From Caenorhabditis elegans (Eukaryota > Nematoda > Chromadorea > Rhabditida > Rhabditidae): a DNA stretch of 64,000 bases. The notes below the pieces were generated by a model. It did no database searches. It was not told where the DNA came from and saw only the letters and a program-made list of their open reading frames with translations. Position 1 is the stretch's first letter; each line of letters starts with the position of its first letter. Position numbers and translations under genes: made by a program. This document shows positions 34,537 to 47,770 of the stretch, piece after piece. The stretch spans positions 7,192,001 to 7,256,000 of the forward strand of contig NC_003283.11 in the NCBI RefSeq assembly GCF_000002985.6, in the 5' to 3' direction.

Positions 34537-37500
34537 TTAGCCGTAAAATGAACGTGGGTTTCCTCGTCCTTGATTCGGAGGCCCAGCGTATCCAAATGGT
34601 GGCTGAGACGGTGGGAACATTCGAGATTGTTGTGGAGGTTGCGGCGGGGAAAAATCACGTGGTTGTGGTGGATAGAAGCCGTTTCCAGGAGCATTATTAA
34701 AGAACGGAGATTGTTGAGGTGGCATAGGACGCGGAGGCATCGGACGTGGTCCACTCATCGCAAAATTGTCCTGTATAGGAACTTTTCCGAATGGAGTATC
34801 TTGAGCTCGATGCCATGGTAGGTCGGAGAAGCTGCTAAAATTGAAATTGGATATTAAAACTGAATAACTTATGGTTTGGAATTCATCTGATGGGTATTTT
34901 GCCCTAAATGACAGAGAACATTCTCACTGCATCGAATATAAATAACTGTTAAAAAATTTGTACATTTTTAATGATTTCTCCAATTTTGAAAAAAATAAGA
35001 AGGGATGAATTATTTCTGAATTACATGAGTGGCATAATTTTCGACATTTTTGCGTTTTTCGGCCATACTGATTGGTTTTTCTTCATTTTTTAAATTTTAT
35101 AATATAAATTTTATAAAAACATAATTTATCAATTTTTAGACATTTTTCCGCACAAAAGTGTTTCAAATATAAATTATCGAATTTCAGGCTAATTTTAAAG
35201 TTTCAGCGAATTTATTTCGAATTTTCACGTTTTCTTTACGGAAAAATGTTTGACAACTGACAAATAAAGTTTCATATTATAAAAAATCAGTATCGCCTGA
35301 AAACGCGAAAATGACGTCACTCATTTGCGAAGAGAATTCAAAAAAATGGTTCAGCACTTTAAATTTTTTACAAAATTGATAAAATCATTTTTAAAAATTT
35401 AGAAAAGTTGAATCTTTTAAAGTATTGCTCGATTTTTTATTTTTTTTTCTGCGATATTTCTGAACTTTAGAATATTTTTAGAATTTTAAAGACTTTTCAA
35501 ATTATGAAATAAATTGGTTTTTGTAATTAAAAAACGTACTTATTTGAACGTGAACCACTTGGCCCAGACGGAGAATCGCTCCAAGGCCTGTCCATACCCA
35601 AATCCATTTGGAAACCTCGATTCTGATTCGATTGTATTCCATATTGTTGCTGAGGTTGTTGACGCCATGGCGACTGATTTGATGGAGGTGGTGATGGTTG
35701 TCGGGATCTTTGCCAGGGAGGAGCTTGTGAATTACCAGTACGATTGACGGGTCTCATATTTGGTTTCTTATTTGGAGAGCCATTGAACTTATTCTGCTTC
35801 TGAGCTGGAGTATTTGGCTTATTCGGATTTTGAGCCGGCGATGCTTTGACAGTGGGAGTCGTTGATTCTGCTGGCTTTATCTTTTTCATCATCTCTTCTT
35901 TTTCTTTTTCCTTCACACTGTCATCTAGTTTTTCCATTCCCAATCCTGGTATTTCACCGGACTCGTCACTTTTCTGAGACAATCCGAGAGCTGGAGCAAA
36001 TTCGGCTTGTGGAGGTTTTTCACTAAGTTTCGGAATCTTTTTCAAATTAGTGAACCTGCCGACACTTGTACTGGCGGGGCCTGGGGTAGACGATGACGAA
36101 GGTGTAGAAGCGGCAGACACCATTTTGTTTGGCGGAACAGAATTTGACGTTTTTGCTTTTTTGGGTGGAGTCGCAGTAACACCGGACGGAGCAGGATTTG
36201 GCTCTGAAATAAATAAATAAATAATTTTCCAGTTAATAAATCTGAAAAAAACTTACTTTTCTGTACCTCTGCGGCTTCCTCTACGACGCGTTTTCTTGTA
36301 CTCATTACTCGGTTCATCTCTTCCAAATAAGATTTCGAGTACGACGGAGTGCTTCCACCGCCACTAAAATTATCAGCTTGAACTTTAGAAAGAGCTTCAA
36401 ATAGAGAATTAGAAGCAGCTGCTGAAGTGGATTTTGCCAGTTTTTCCCACGGATTCGGTTGAGAAGAAGGTGCAACCTTCGGCCTCTCTGATTCAGCATT
36501 CGGCGGTTTCAATGGAACTCCAAAAGCAGAAACCGATTTTGGAATGGAAGGCGCCGGAGCATTCAATTTTTCTTTCGGAATCCATGATTCAAAACCGGAC
36601 GCGATTTGTGGCGGCGCCTTCTTTTCAACAATTTGTTGTATCAACGGCTTGGCGACAGCTTTCGGTGCAGGATTTAGTGTAGCTTGAGGAGATGAATGAG
36701 GTGGAGTGTCAACTATCTCCCCATCTTCCGGAGGAGAAACCCTTTCAGGATCATTCGGTGTACACGCCACGCTTCTCGGTGTTGTTATACTTTTAGGCGT
36801 TGCAGCGATTTCAGCGATTTTGTCCAGCAGCTCTTTATCCTTTTCTGAAAATTAAATATTTTGAAATTTAAATAATTAGAAAAATAATAACCTTTCAAAG
36901 TATGAGTCAATTTTATGACATCTTTCTTGTAGCGTTCCGCATATGCTTTCCAAGAATCACGTTCGTATTTTATCGAATCACAATCTTTACCCAATTTCTG
37001 TGCAGCAGACTCGAATAACGCGGCTCTCTCCACCGCATCATTCCTTTCCTGATTTGCCCGTGCACATTTTTCAGTCATTTCAGCCACTTCCATCGTCATT
37101 TTTTTGCGTATCTTCTCGACAGTTTTGCAGCGAGTACACGTCTCGTTATCCGCCAGAAAAAGTCGATCATTCAAGTTCTTCACAGCAGTTTCCGCCTGTT
37201 CGATGGCTTTATTTTGTTCTTTTTTGCATACATCTCTTGCTCGCAGATAGAATTCAGCTCGATCCTTCTCATATGTTAGTTCTTGTTGGAGGAACTCAAC
37301 TTTTGCCAGCAGAGCGCTGTACTCCAATTTCTGATCTTCTGCGTTTTTTTGCATCTGTTGCTTATAAGCTTCATATGTCCTTGTCTGGCTTTTTATTACT
37401 GCTACAACCTCGGCTTCATGAGCTTTGAATTCTTCTTTTCTCTCAACCAAATCAGCACGAATATTTCGGAAACTGTCGGAAAATTCGAGTCGAGTAGACC

Positions 37501-38845
37501 TTCCGAAGTCTTTCAACGTTTTCACTGCCAACAGACTTTTCTCCTCGTTCTCTTCATATTTTAAAATTCGCTTCTCCTGCTCGCTAATCGTTCTAATCAT
37601 AAGTAGAAACTTTTTCTTCAAAACCATTGGCATATCATTTAACCGAGCAGCAACCGGCTCTCCAAGGGCATCTCTGACAGTTGTATTGAAGCATTCCTTG
37701 AGATATGTTGATTTCAATAAGAGATCCGTATCGGTTTGGCAGCAAGTTTCCGCAGTTTTGGACACATGTGACGTTATAGGAGAACTTTTGAAAAATTCAG
37801 AAGTATGTGTTGGCTTTGTTGATACACTCGAAATCGTCGCAGCTCTTGGTGAGATTTTTATGGGTCGACCTCTCTTTTTGTCGATTGGTGTGACAGTTGG
37901 CGTATTTCTTAATTTAGTTTCTCTCGGACCTGAAAATAAAATATTTGGCAACAATATTCGAAAACTCGTACTTACGAGCATTTTCTTGGTCCTTTTTACT
38001 GATTTTCTCGGAACTCGTGGACTGAACTTGAGAGACTTTGGCTTTGCTCTTCTTCCGAGTTCCCCAATTGTTTTTCTTTGATTTTCCACCAAACGCATTT
38101 TTGGGTTTCTTTTTTGGGATGGTGGTTTTTTGTTCAGGTGTTTCCTCATCACCATCATCCTCATCGATGCCTTCATCATCTTCTTTAGCAATTTCTTCGT
38201 CCTTCTCATCCGAATTCCCATTAGTCGACGTGTCAGAATTGGAAACTCCCGAACCTTTTTCAGGTACTTGACATACACTATTTGAGCGTGAAGCGGATCT
38301 GGCTCTTTTCTGAGAACGAAGGAATTCAAGTCTTTCACTATTGGACAATATTCTTCCATCTGAAATTGTAATTTTAAATTTTCTATAAAAGTATCGTGTC
38401 TCTACCTTCATTCACAAACGAAAATACTCCTCTGACTTTCTTGGAGGACATTCCAAAAAAAGTTTTGCAATTACTGCAATAGCTTTTGAAGATATCCTCT
38501 GTTTTGCCGCCACTCGCTGGCTGAAATTTTTCCAATTTGTTTTAGCTTATCCTGTACAACCAACCTGGCGCTGCTTGAAAAACGATAGCGTAGCCAATAC
38601 TGAACACGTATCGCATTTTACAGGATCAGTGGGCTTTAGTACTGACAACGAAGAAGTAGTCGAATCATTCGAGCTTTCATCAATTGGCGAATCATTATTC
38701 TCCGATGATGTTCCCTCGATTGGCTGAACAAGATTATAATGAAATTGAACGCAACAAAATAAAAAATTACGTCAATCTGATCAGTCGGATGCGCAGAAGG
38801 CAAGTATACGCTATGGTCCTCTGCTTCAGTTGTTGCGCCGTTCAT
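34537..38845 (-). CDS. gei-6: Large low-complexity and coiled-coil protein with zinc-finger-like Cys pairs (1,106 aa)
   Basis: Eight exons: 38845-38771, 38723-38565, 38520-38406, 38359-37976, 37929-36892, 36844-36257, 36203-35540, 34834-34537; phases close to 1,106 residues. Two Cys pairs near the N-terminus (KCDTCSVL and YCSNCKTFFG) may bind zinc. An acidic patch (DDEGIDEDDGDEE) and a basic patch with an AT-hook-like KKRGRPIKIS follow. Residues about 370-600 form a long coiled coil (LVERKEEFKAHEAEVVAVIK and onward) containing another CTRC. The C-terminal half is Pro/Ser/Ala/Gln-rich and ends in PPRP/PPQQ repeats with DLPWHRAQDTPFGKVP. No catalytic domain is recognised; a nuclear or RNA-related scaffold role is inference. 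The symbol gei-6 (GEX-3-interacting) is recalled from gene order next to fkb-3 and is uncertain. Confidence 0.75.
35004..35356. repeat. MITE-like element in gei-6-like gene, last intron
   Basis: The left end GATGAATTATTTCTGAATT and right end GAATTCAAAAAAATGGTTCA form imperfect inverted repeats. The interior CGACATTTTTGCGTTTTTCG matches the element at 640-917. It lies in the 705-bp intron between 34,835 and 35,539. Confidence 0.6.
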
Positions 38846-39189
38846 TACCTGCCACTTATTTGTTTAAAAAAACAGGTAAAATAGACGCAAATTGAAACAA
38901 GATTTAACTTTCAGAATTATATAAAACACAAAAACAGTTAAAACATAAGAAAAGCCAGCAGAAGCAGTGTAAATTCCGCACAGAAAAATTAATCGACAAA
39001 CCAGTGGGCGGAGCGTGAAGCAGGAGTCGCAACCCCCGCGCACTTTTTATGCAATGCTGCCGCACGAATTCCTCTCTCAGTTTTTGTTCCCTTTTTCTTC
39101 ATTTTTAATCAATTTCTTCTGATTTTTTTTGTATATAACTTTATTTTATTTTGTATAAAACATTAAATATTAATTAAAAATAATTTAAG
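38846..39189. promoter_or_regulatory. Divergent promoter of gei-6-like and KRR1 genes
   Basis: 344 bp between divergent starts. TGGGCGGAGC at 39,005-39,014 is a G/C box in otherwise AT-rich DNA. The same GGGCGGAG core occurs at 45,245-45,252 in the hpo-9/hyls-1 divergent promoter. Function as a shared promoter element is inference. Confidence 0.45.
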
Positions 39190-40609
<1,420 letters not shown>

Positions 40610-40736
40610 ATTTTATGATTTCACTGTTTCGTTTCTTTGTTATCAATGTTGTTGTTTTGTTGGAAATTGAAGTTTAAATTAAACCAAATTTTATTTGTTA
40701 TTCATTTTATGAGAAACTTAATATTAAAAAAAAAGA

Positions 40737-42813
40737 TTATTTGACTCTTACATAGAGCACGTTTTTAGTGGAATTAGACAAGATCATCATAATCAGTGAG
40801 TTTTTAGCCGTGGCGGCAACCAGTTTTTCAAGAATCCGATTCAGTGCCTCCGCGTTGTCAGGAACTTCTCCTTGCTCTGAATCAGTTTCTTCCAATGGTT
40901 CTATTTTTTCTTTGTCAATCTCCACGAGGATTACACTGTCATTGAGCATTTCAGAAGCTACACTGTTGACGAATCCATTATAGGAGGGAAAAGAGGAATG
41001 AAGTTTTGAGCGGACCCTGAAATAAATTAGGTACTTAAACTTTATTATTTTTAAATATCTTACTTTTTTGATATGGGAGGACAGTCGAGAATAGCAGTAT
41101 CGAAAGCACACATCACAGATTTCATTTTATCCTTTTTCAAATAATTCCCGATTGGAGATGCTTTCTTTTCATGATCCACATCAAGTGTATCCTGCCAATG
41201 AAAATCTCCTTGGGCACTTATCCCGATCTTCACACAATGCACACATTTCGAAGGAGTCGATACAAATCTGCATCTGCAATTGGCAACTGTGCAAGCAACA
41301 ACTGTTGGCTGAGAGCAATCAGTACACGGTTTTGATGTGATTTCAGCAGCCGTGACAATTTTCTTCTCAACTGCTCCATTGTTTTTTGCGTATTCAGAAT
41401 ATTTCCATCCGAAGCTCACGTTCCCGAACATCAATCCTTTTTCGAGTTTCAGCTGAGCGAGGCGCATCGCTGCCCACGCATCTTCATACGAGCAATGACC
41501 GAATTCTGATTGAATTTGTGCTCCGAGAAAGAGTTCCGTCAAATTTTTGAGACTATTTCGGAATTCTGTGTTGCTATTCGTATAGTTGAGAACATGACCA
41601 ACGTCGAGACAAAATGGATGTGTCATTTTCATTGCCTGTAATTGGTTTCAATAAAATAGGAAATAAACTGAAAATTCGAATACCTGTAGATCGTGCTCTA
41701 ATGAGTGTCCAACAAGAATTGCATCCGGCGGTAACAAGCTCTGAATAGCTTTTTGAACATCTCCAAGAGTCGTCGTTACTCCTTCCATCATATCCGGTGT
41801 AATTCCAGACCATCGCGTCACATAATCTGTGATTCGACCTTCTGGTTTCACAAGAGTATCTAGAATCGTATTCTCGAATTCATCCACTATCGATATTCGT
41901 GTAAGTTCTCGATTCGCAACGTCTGTTTCACACATCTCACAGTCAACAGAAAACATTGGAGATGAAGCTGATATTTTTTTATATCTGAAATTTTAAATAA
42001 AACTTAATCTGCACTGAAAACAAGTAATATCGCTAATTTACCCTTGTTTAGTGGGTACAACACCTTCTTCACCAGGAAATGGGTAGCGTCGTTGAGCCAA
42101 TTGTTCAGTTGTGAGCACAAAATGCGATTTATCGTGTTTTCCGTCTCTATCATAAGTTTTTTGCATTATGACAGACTTTCTCCGAATCTGTTCCTGAATA
42201 GTAAGCCGGACTTGCATAATGCTGTTCCAGAACAATCCACGATCACTGACATCTGAATCCAACTCTATCCATTGCTTTTCAAAGAATTCACTAAGAAAGC
42301 TTAGATTCGTTGTCGTCTGTAATGATTTCAGCGATTTAGGTTTTCAATGCAATCCCTTACGAAAAAATCGTCATCCACATTGACACGAACCACTAGGTTC
42401 TGAAGGACATTTCTATGATGGGATAGACTGACCCATCTGGGCTTTTGGAGTGATGATCCAAATATGCTGAAGTGAATAAACTGAGCCAGAGCTGGAAAAC
42501 TATGCGAAAATTGTGGATTTTAAAGTGGATTATTACTTTCGCAGTCTAATCGATGGCCATCACCTAGTCGGGACAGCCTTAACTCTAATTTTGGCTTGGA
42601 TGGATCATCACTACTTGTACTAGGAGACTTGGTTGGTTTTTCAGAGCTTGTTAATCGACGTCTTTTTGTTGCACCTGAAATTAATTTCTTTTCCTGGAAT
42701 TTATTTTTTTATTTATTCCCCTTACATTGAAATTCATGTTCTGCTTGTTCTGGTGATTTGAATAGGTTTTCTATCTCTGATTTGAGACTTTTCCTCAGTT
42801 CTCGCTTCGCCAT
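40737..42813 (-). CDS. REXO1/REXO5-type DEDDh 3'-5' RNA exonuclease (594 aa)
   Basis: Seven exons: 42813-42726, 42674-42537, 42491-42361, 42316-42042, 41984-41684, 41635-41064, 41016-40737; phases close to 594 residues. The basic N-terminus (MAKRELRKSLKSEI) leads to a region with TEQLAQRRYPFPGEEG. The exonuclease domain begins SSPMFSVDCEMCET (catalytic D and E), continues ILVGHSLEHDLQ (third acidic residue) and ends GHCSYEDAWAAMRLA (H-x4-D). All DEDDh residues are present, so it should be active. Relatives trim rRNA, snoRNA and tRNA 3' ends. Downstream are CX2C pairs (KPCTDCSQP, KCVHCVK). It follows hpo-9 with 205 bp between stop and start; AATAAA at about 42,940 and an acceptor at 42,827-42,829 make a two-gene operon likely. 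Confidence 0.9.
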
Positions 42814-43018
42814 CCCTCTCAAAAATCTGAAAAAAACGGTTAGAATTTCAAGAATAAAGAAAATAAAAAAATAAATTTATTTTCGGTGTGTGGCGTCCGT
42901 GTATGTGGTTTTTTTTCAAAAGAAATTATTAACATTTTTATTCAATAAATTTAATAACTTATTTTTCATCAGACATTTAAGTGAAATAATGCATTATATA
43001 TATTTCTGTAACCCGGTT

Positions 43019-45126
43019 TTATTTTATGGCAATTGGAACGTTTGAGGGAGCCTCGAGATGTACAACGTGAAAGACTTCGTTTATGGAATTCCGGGTACCA
43101 ACAAGTCGAATATACACAACTGGAAGAGGATCAAATATGAGTTCTTGCCATCCATGACATTCTTCATTGGTGCGGTCGACAATCGTAACCCATTCGTCTT
43201 GATTCTTCGATACGGCAACATAATACGAGTAGAATCGATCATCACAATTCCATAACAAAATTCGCATTGAAGATATAATGTAGGGCTGAGCAAGTTGAAT
43301 CATGATGAGACCACTTCCAATTTGATGACACGTGTATCCAGTATCCCAGTCGTAGGATGAGGAATCCCCGTTGATAAGAGCATTCCGACATCGAGAAACT
43401 CCTTCAACAACCCGTGCGTGATTTTCTATCGTTGTGATGTTTCGATGAGGAACTGAGAAAATTGAAATTATATTACATTTCCACAGCAAAATGTGATACC
43501 TATGACTTTGTGCACAGGTTCGACAGGCATTGTTTCGGTAGAGAACATGGCTTCGATTCGACTTCCTTCCAGTTTACACGACATTGAATTGTTGACTCGG
43601 ATCAAAATATGCCTGAAATGCAAATTATGGTGAATAATTTTCGAGTTTCACGGGTTTTCTGTAGAAAATTACTATAGGCGCTGTAGTTTTTTTTCGAAAG
43701 TTTTAAATGTTTCGGAAAATGAATAAAAAATAGATCAATTAAACTTCGCCCGTTAGTTCCAAAACCGCCGAAATGTTTTTGAATTTCTACTATTAATGCA
43801 ATGGATTTTACAATAAAATCAATCACTTACCGCACAACAGAATCTGTGAAGAAGAGTCTTTGTGTTCCTCGACAATCATATTCCGAGTAATCAGCAACTA
43901 GATTCCAATGAGCATCAACTCGATTATCCATACTAACGTGAACTTGGTATGTAAATGCTTGAACTTCATTTTTCCAGTTAAAATCCATCATAATTGTATT
44001 GATAATGAATGGTTTTCCGAGATCAATTTGAAATACACTAATATTCTCGTCATTAGTGTAGCGACTGCTGAGCTCTCGTGACAATGGCTGTGCGTGTGGA
44101 TAGTGTGGAATTATATTCGTGTCGAGGCCTATAAAATGGAATAGATTAAACAGAAAATAAATAAAATTCAACTCACTTTTGCATCCTCTGAATGGAATCT
44201 CGTGTGGTCTTTGTGTTTGAACTTCTATAGCATCCAGAAGAGTATCAGCTGACACCAACCCAGTTGGTCTTACACAATTAAGAAGTTCGGTTTGTGTTAT
44301 AAGGGGAAGTCTGACCAATTCCAGCAAAACTTTTGATGCTTCTTTCATTGTTGGATTATTCTGATGCCATGAACGTACCGCATTGAAGATCTTCAATTCT
44401 AATGCAAAAAATGAATCTCTCGCAAGAAGCTCCTTCAGACTATCTCCTGATAATCGGTTGAAGCTGGGATCTTCGAGAAGCTGATCTGCATGTTTATCAG
44501 AATATTGCATGCAATAATCTATAAGATCAGTGAATTGAAAGAAGTATGCAGCATTGAAAATACTACACAAGTTCTCATTCTTCAAAATTTCCTTGAAATA
44601 TTCGCTTATTGCTGTCATAAGCTGAATTAAATCATAACGATGTGCCAGACTGAGATATTCTAGCAAAATATCCAGTTCCACTCCGGCAAAATCGATTTTC
44701 GATGTGTACATGTACCGAAGAACAGCTCGGAAGGCTACTGAATTCGTTTCCTGAAGAGTCACAAGCTGTTGATGGCTTTCTTGAAAACCTGTATAGAGCA
44801 TAGCTCGAAAAAAGCTACTTCTCACAGCCAAGATCAAACGATGGGCAGCAAATTCAGTTCCATCGTCGAGAACAAGAGTTACATCGGAGTGGTCTGTTGA
44901 AGTGAAAATCTCATCGAAACTTTGTGAAAGCTCATCAAGATGTTGTACAACAGATTTGTTAACTGAAATAATAGCTAATTTTGGTCAATTTTTCTGCTTT
45001 TAGAGACTTACCGCTATTCACCGCATTAAAATTATTGGAAATGGCGGCGGATTCTGTTCTCATAGTTTCGACAATTCCTCGTCCATCTTCTTGAATCGGC
45101 CGCCCAAAAGCATGGTTATCGCTCAT
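43019..45126 (-). CDS. hpo-9: BTBD9 homologue: BTB-BACK protein with two discoidin-like domains (581 aa)
   Basis: Five exons: 45126-45012, 44962-44177, 44128-43831, 43612-43500, 43452-43019; phases close to 581 residues. The BTB domain spans about residues 50-165 (HSDVTLVLDDGTEFAAHRLI, then RSSFFRAMLYTGFQES, AFRAVLRYMYTSKID). The BACK domain follows (YFFQFTDLIDYCMQY, FALELKIFNAVRSWHQNNP). Two F5/8-type C (discoidin) folds complete it (FQIDLGKPFIINTIMMDFNW; GSGLIMIQLAQPYIISSMRI). This order is diagnostic of BTBD9, linked in mammals to restless legs syndrome and iron and dopamine phenotypes; BTB-BACK proteins commonly act as CUL3 adaptors. The symbol hpo-9 (C05C8.6) is from memory. It leads the probable operon with the downstream exonuclease and diverges from hyls-1. 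Confidence 0.93.
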
Positions 45127-45557
45127 GTACCTGAAAACCCGTCATTATCATTAATTATTGAATTTTAATAAAAAAGTTATTTTAAATTTAATTTTTCGGG
45201 ATAAAATTAGAAAATTCGGAAAAGTTTTTAACAAGGAGAATGATGGGCGGAGTCATGTTTGGCAATCTGGGCGCACTGTTTTGCAATGGCACCGCGCGCG
45301 CTATTTTTTTAAGATTTGAACCTGGCGCGCTTTCTGGCGTTCAATAGAGCACGTTTGCTTTTTTGTTTTTTATTTGTTTTTTTTTTGCACGAACAATATT
45401 GTTTGTTGTTACAGAAAAACCCCACCATCTTGTGACTGATCAGATCATTGTGACAATCTCAAAAATATTTTCAAAACGTTACGGGTAGTTTAACGTGTAC
45501 GTCATTTCCTCCTTGTTCATAAAACACGCTTCATCGAGCATTTGGCTTCAAGGAAAA
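45127..45557. promoter_or_regulatory. Divergent promoter of hpo-9 and hyls-1
   Basis: 431 bp between divergent starts. It contains GGGCGGAG at 45,245-45,252 and a GC-rich block (CACCGCGCGCGCTATTTTTT, CTGGCGCGCTTTCTGGCG) at about 45,290-45,340. The candidate acceptor for hpo-9 trans-splicing is at 45,131-45,133. Confidence 0.45.
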
Positions 45558-47559
45558 ATGGCAAATTTTACCACTGAAAACGAGCTCGAAGATATTCTTC
45601 ATCAAATGGGTCACCATATACATGACAAAAACCAATTTGCAACTTTCAAGAATGGTTAGTTTTTTTTCCTAAAATATTTAAATCCAATATAAAAGATCGT
45701 ATTCTTCAGAAATTGATAATCTACTCGACCGAGAGCTTTGTCTGTCAGATGCCGATGAAGACGTTATGAATGAATCTCTATTTGCTTCATTATCAGTTGA
45801 TCCAGCCGCTCAATTCATACGACAAGAACGAAATTTTCCAACCGAAAATCTGAATATTCAGTCCCCAATTGTTTCTAGAAGTGAGTTAAGTTTTAAGATT
45901 TTCTTCAATTAATCTGTGATTTTTTTTCAGAAAGACAAGGAAAACGGTTTATCTACGAAAATGTAGAGTTACAAAGCGATTTCGACGATGAAAGCTCAAA
46001 CGAGTATCCTGAGAGAAACCTTCTGGTCGATCGAGCGTGGCGAAGCATACATCGTGCAATGGAAACATGCAATGGTGCCACAGAGGTTTTGACTTTTTCG
46101 TTTTTTTTTTTGTTGAAAAATGCTGACTTCCATTCAAGATTTTTTCCATAGATTAAGCTGGAAAATGTTCAAAAAGTCTAAAAATAATAAAATTGAATCC
46201 TGTGAGCCAACCGAACGTCAAGATTCAGATGTTTGTGCATTTTATTTTATAAAAAATAAGTTTTAAATATTTTTTCAGACTCTTAAATCAATATCACTGG
46301 ATGGCAGCGACATACAAGAACGATCAAGTGTGGATGATGAGGAAAATATCGCTGAATCAGTTTCCGTGGGGTTAAGCACTGAAACTGAACAATCAGAGCT
46401 TCAAAAATCTTCACGACCGGAAAAAGAAGTTTGGACTCGGAATGTGTTGTCACTTGAACCAGGAAGAGCACCAAAAAAATATGATCCGGTCACAAGATAT
46501 CATTTCTACAAGTAATTCATTTTATTCAGTTTGAGAGTGTCGTGACTGTGTAGTAGCGATGGAAGAACGTTTTATTTATAATTTTGATTTAGAAAAAATT
46601 AAAATACTTTAAAAAGTATTGGCATTATTGAAAAAATCAAAGTATCAAAAATGCCAATTTTTGAAAAGAAAGAAAATATTGGAAAAAAAAAGTTTTCGAA
46701 ATAATTAAAATATTTCCAACAATATAGACTGAATGAAATAGAATAAAAATCAAATATTTTGATAAAATCGTATTTCCAAAAAAAAAAAGATTAAAAAGTT
46801 TTTTTTTACATTTTCAAAAATATGCCAATTTTTAAAAAATCTAAAAAAAGTAAAAAAAAATTAAAATTTGGAAAAAAAACAAAAATATGTTTTAAAAAAT
46901 GGATAAATTTGTGGAAAATTCAAATCTTTAAAAAATTATATACATTTTTGAAAAAATCAAAATATTTTCAAAAAATAATAATAATAATAATAATAATTTA
47001 TTACGCTCGCTGGGAGACGTGAAGGAATACAGAATACAAAAGTTATCATTGTTCGCTTGAACTAGAATTGGTGCAGTCGGGCAATTGTTTCCATTCCATT
47101 AGAATGTTGTCCTTGTCCTTGCGTTGTCCTTGCGTAGACTCCCCCATAGTGGGCGAGCGATTCTCGAGTGAAAATAATCACGGAATAAAAAATATGAATT
47201 TTTGAAAAACAAAAAAATATTAAGAAAGTATATAAATTTCTAAAAAAAACAATATTTTTTGCAATATTTTTTTAAAACGGTAACGCGACCAATTTTCGAA
47301 GTGATTTTGCACTTAAAATTTTTTTTTTGCAAAATTATACTGAAAAAAGTCTTCAACATTTATTTTTATAACATTTTTGTTTTCTTGCAGATCTGAATGG
47401 GATCGTCATCCGGCTCCAGGTGAAATGCGTCGTTTATCACTTCGTTGGAAAGTTCGAGAATTCATGTTACGTCATGATGTTCCACGATTGAATGAAAATA
47501 ATGAAGATTGGAAGGCTAATCACGATAAGGACTGGTCACCTCGCCCATATATAGATTAA
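45558..47559 (+). CDS. hyls-1: HYLS1 homologue, core centriolar / ciliogenesis protein (274 aa)
   Basis: Five exons: 45558-45654, 45710-45880, 45931-46085, 46279-46511, 47391-47559; phases close to 274 residues, the length I recall for worm HYLS-1. The conserved HYLS-1 box spans the last intron: VTRYHFYKSEWDRHPAPGEM then LRWKVREFMLRHDV, matching the human block with FEYKRDWDSIRLPGE and LRWGVREQML. HYLS-1 is recruited by SAS-4 to the outer centriole wall. It is dispensable for centriole duplication but needed for basal body apical targeting and cilium formation; a mutation in this box in humans causes hydrolethalus syndrome. The 879-bp last intron holds repeats including a possible retroelement tail. 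The next gene starts 211 bp after the stop on the same strand. Confidence 0.94.
46977..47170 (-). mobile_element. Possible 3' end of a truncated non-LTR retroelement
   Basis: A run of AAT units (about 46,977-46,998) abuts about 170 bp of unusually GC-balanced sequence: TTACGCTCGCTGGGAGACGT, AATTGGTGCAGTCGGGCAAT, and a direct duplication of GTCCTTGCGTTGTCCTTGCG. Read on the minus strand it looks like unique sequence followed by an (ATT)n tail, as at the 3' end of some LINEs. There is no coding remnant and the family is not identified. It is located in the last hyls-1 intron. Confidence 0.4.
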
Positions 47560-47770
47560 TTTCTTTAAAAAGTGTTATATATTTATGAAAATCGTTTTGA
47601 AATCTCAAAATTCTTTTGGCAATAATCTTCTGTGTAAAATGAATATGATCTCTGTTTTATAATGTGTTGATTTTTTTATTTGAAGTCGATTCCCTGATTT
47701 TTTATGGGACAATGTATTTTTTTCTTGAATTGATAATAATTTATTCAACAAAAAATTATATGAAATTCAG

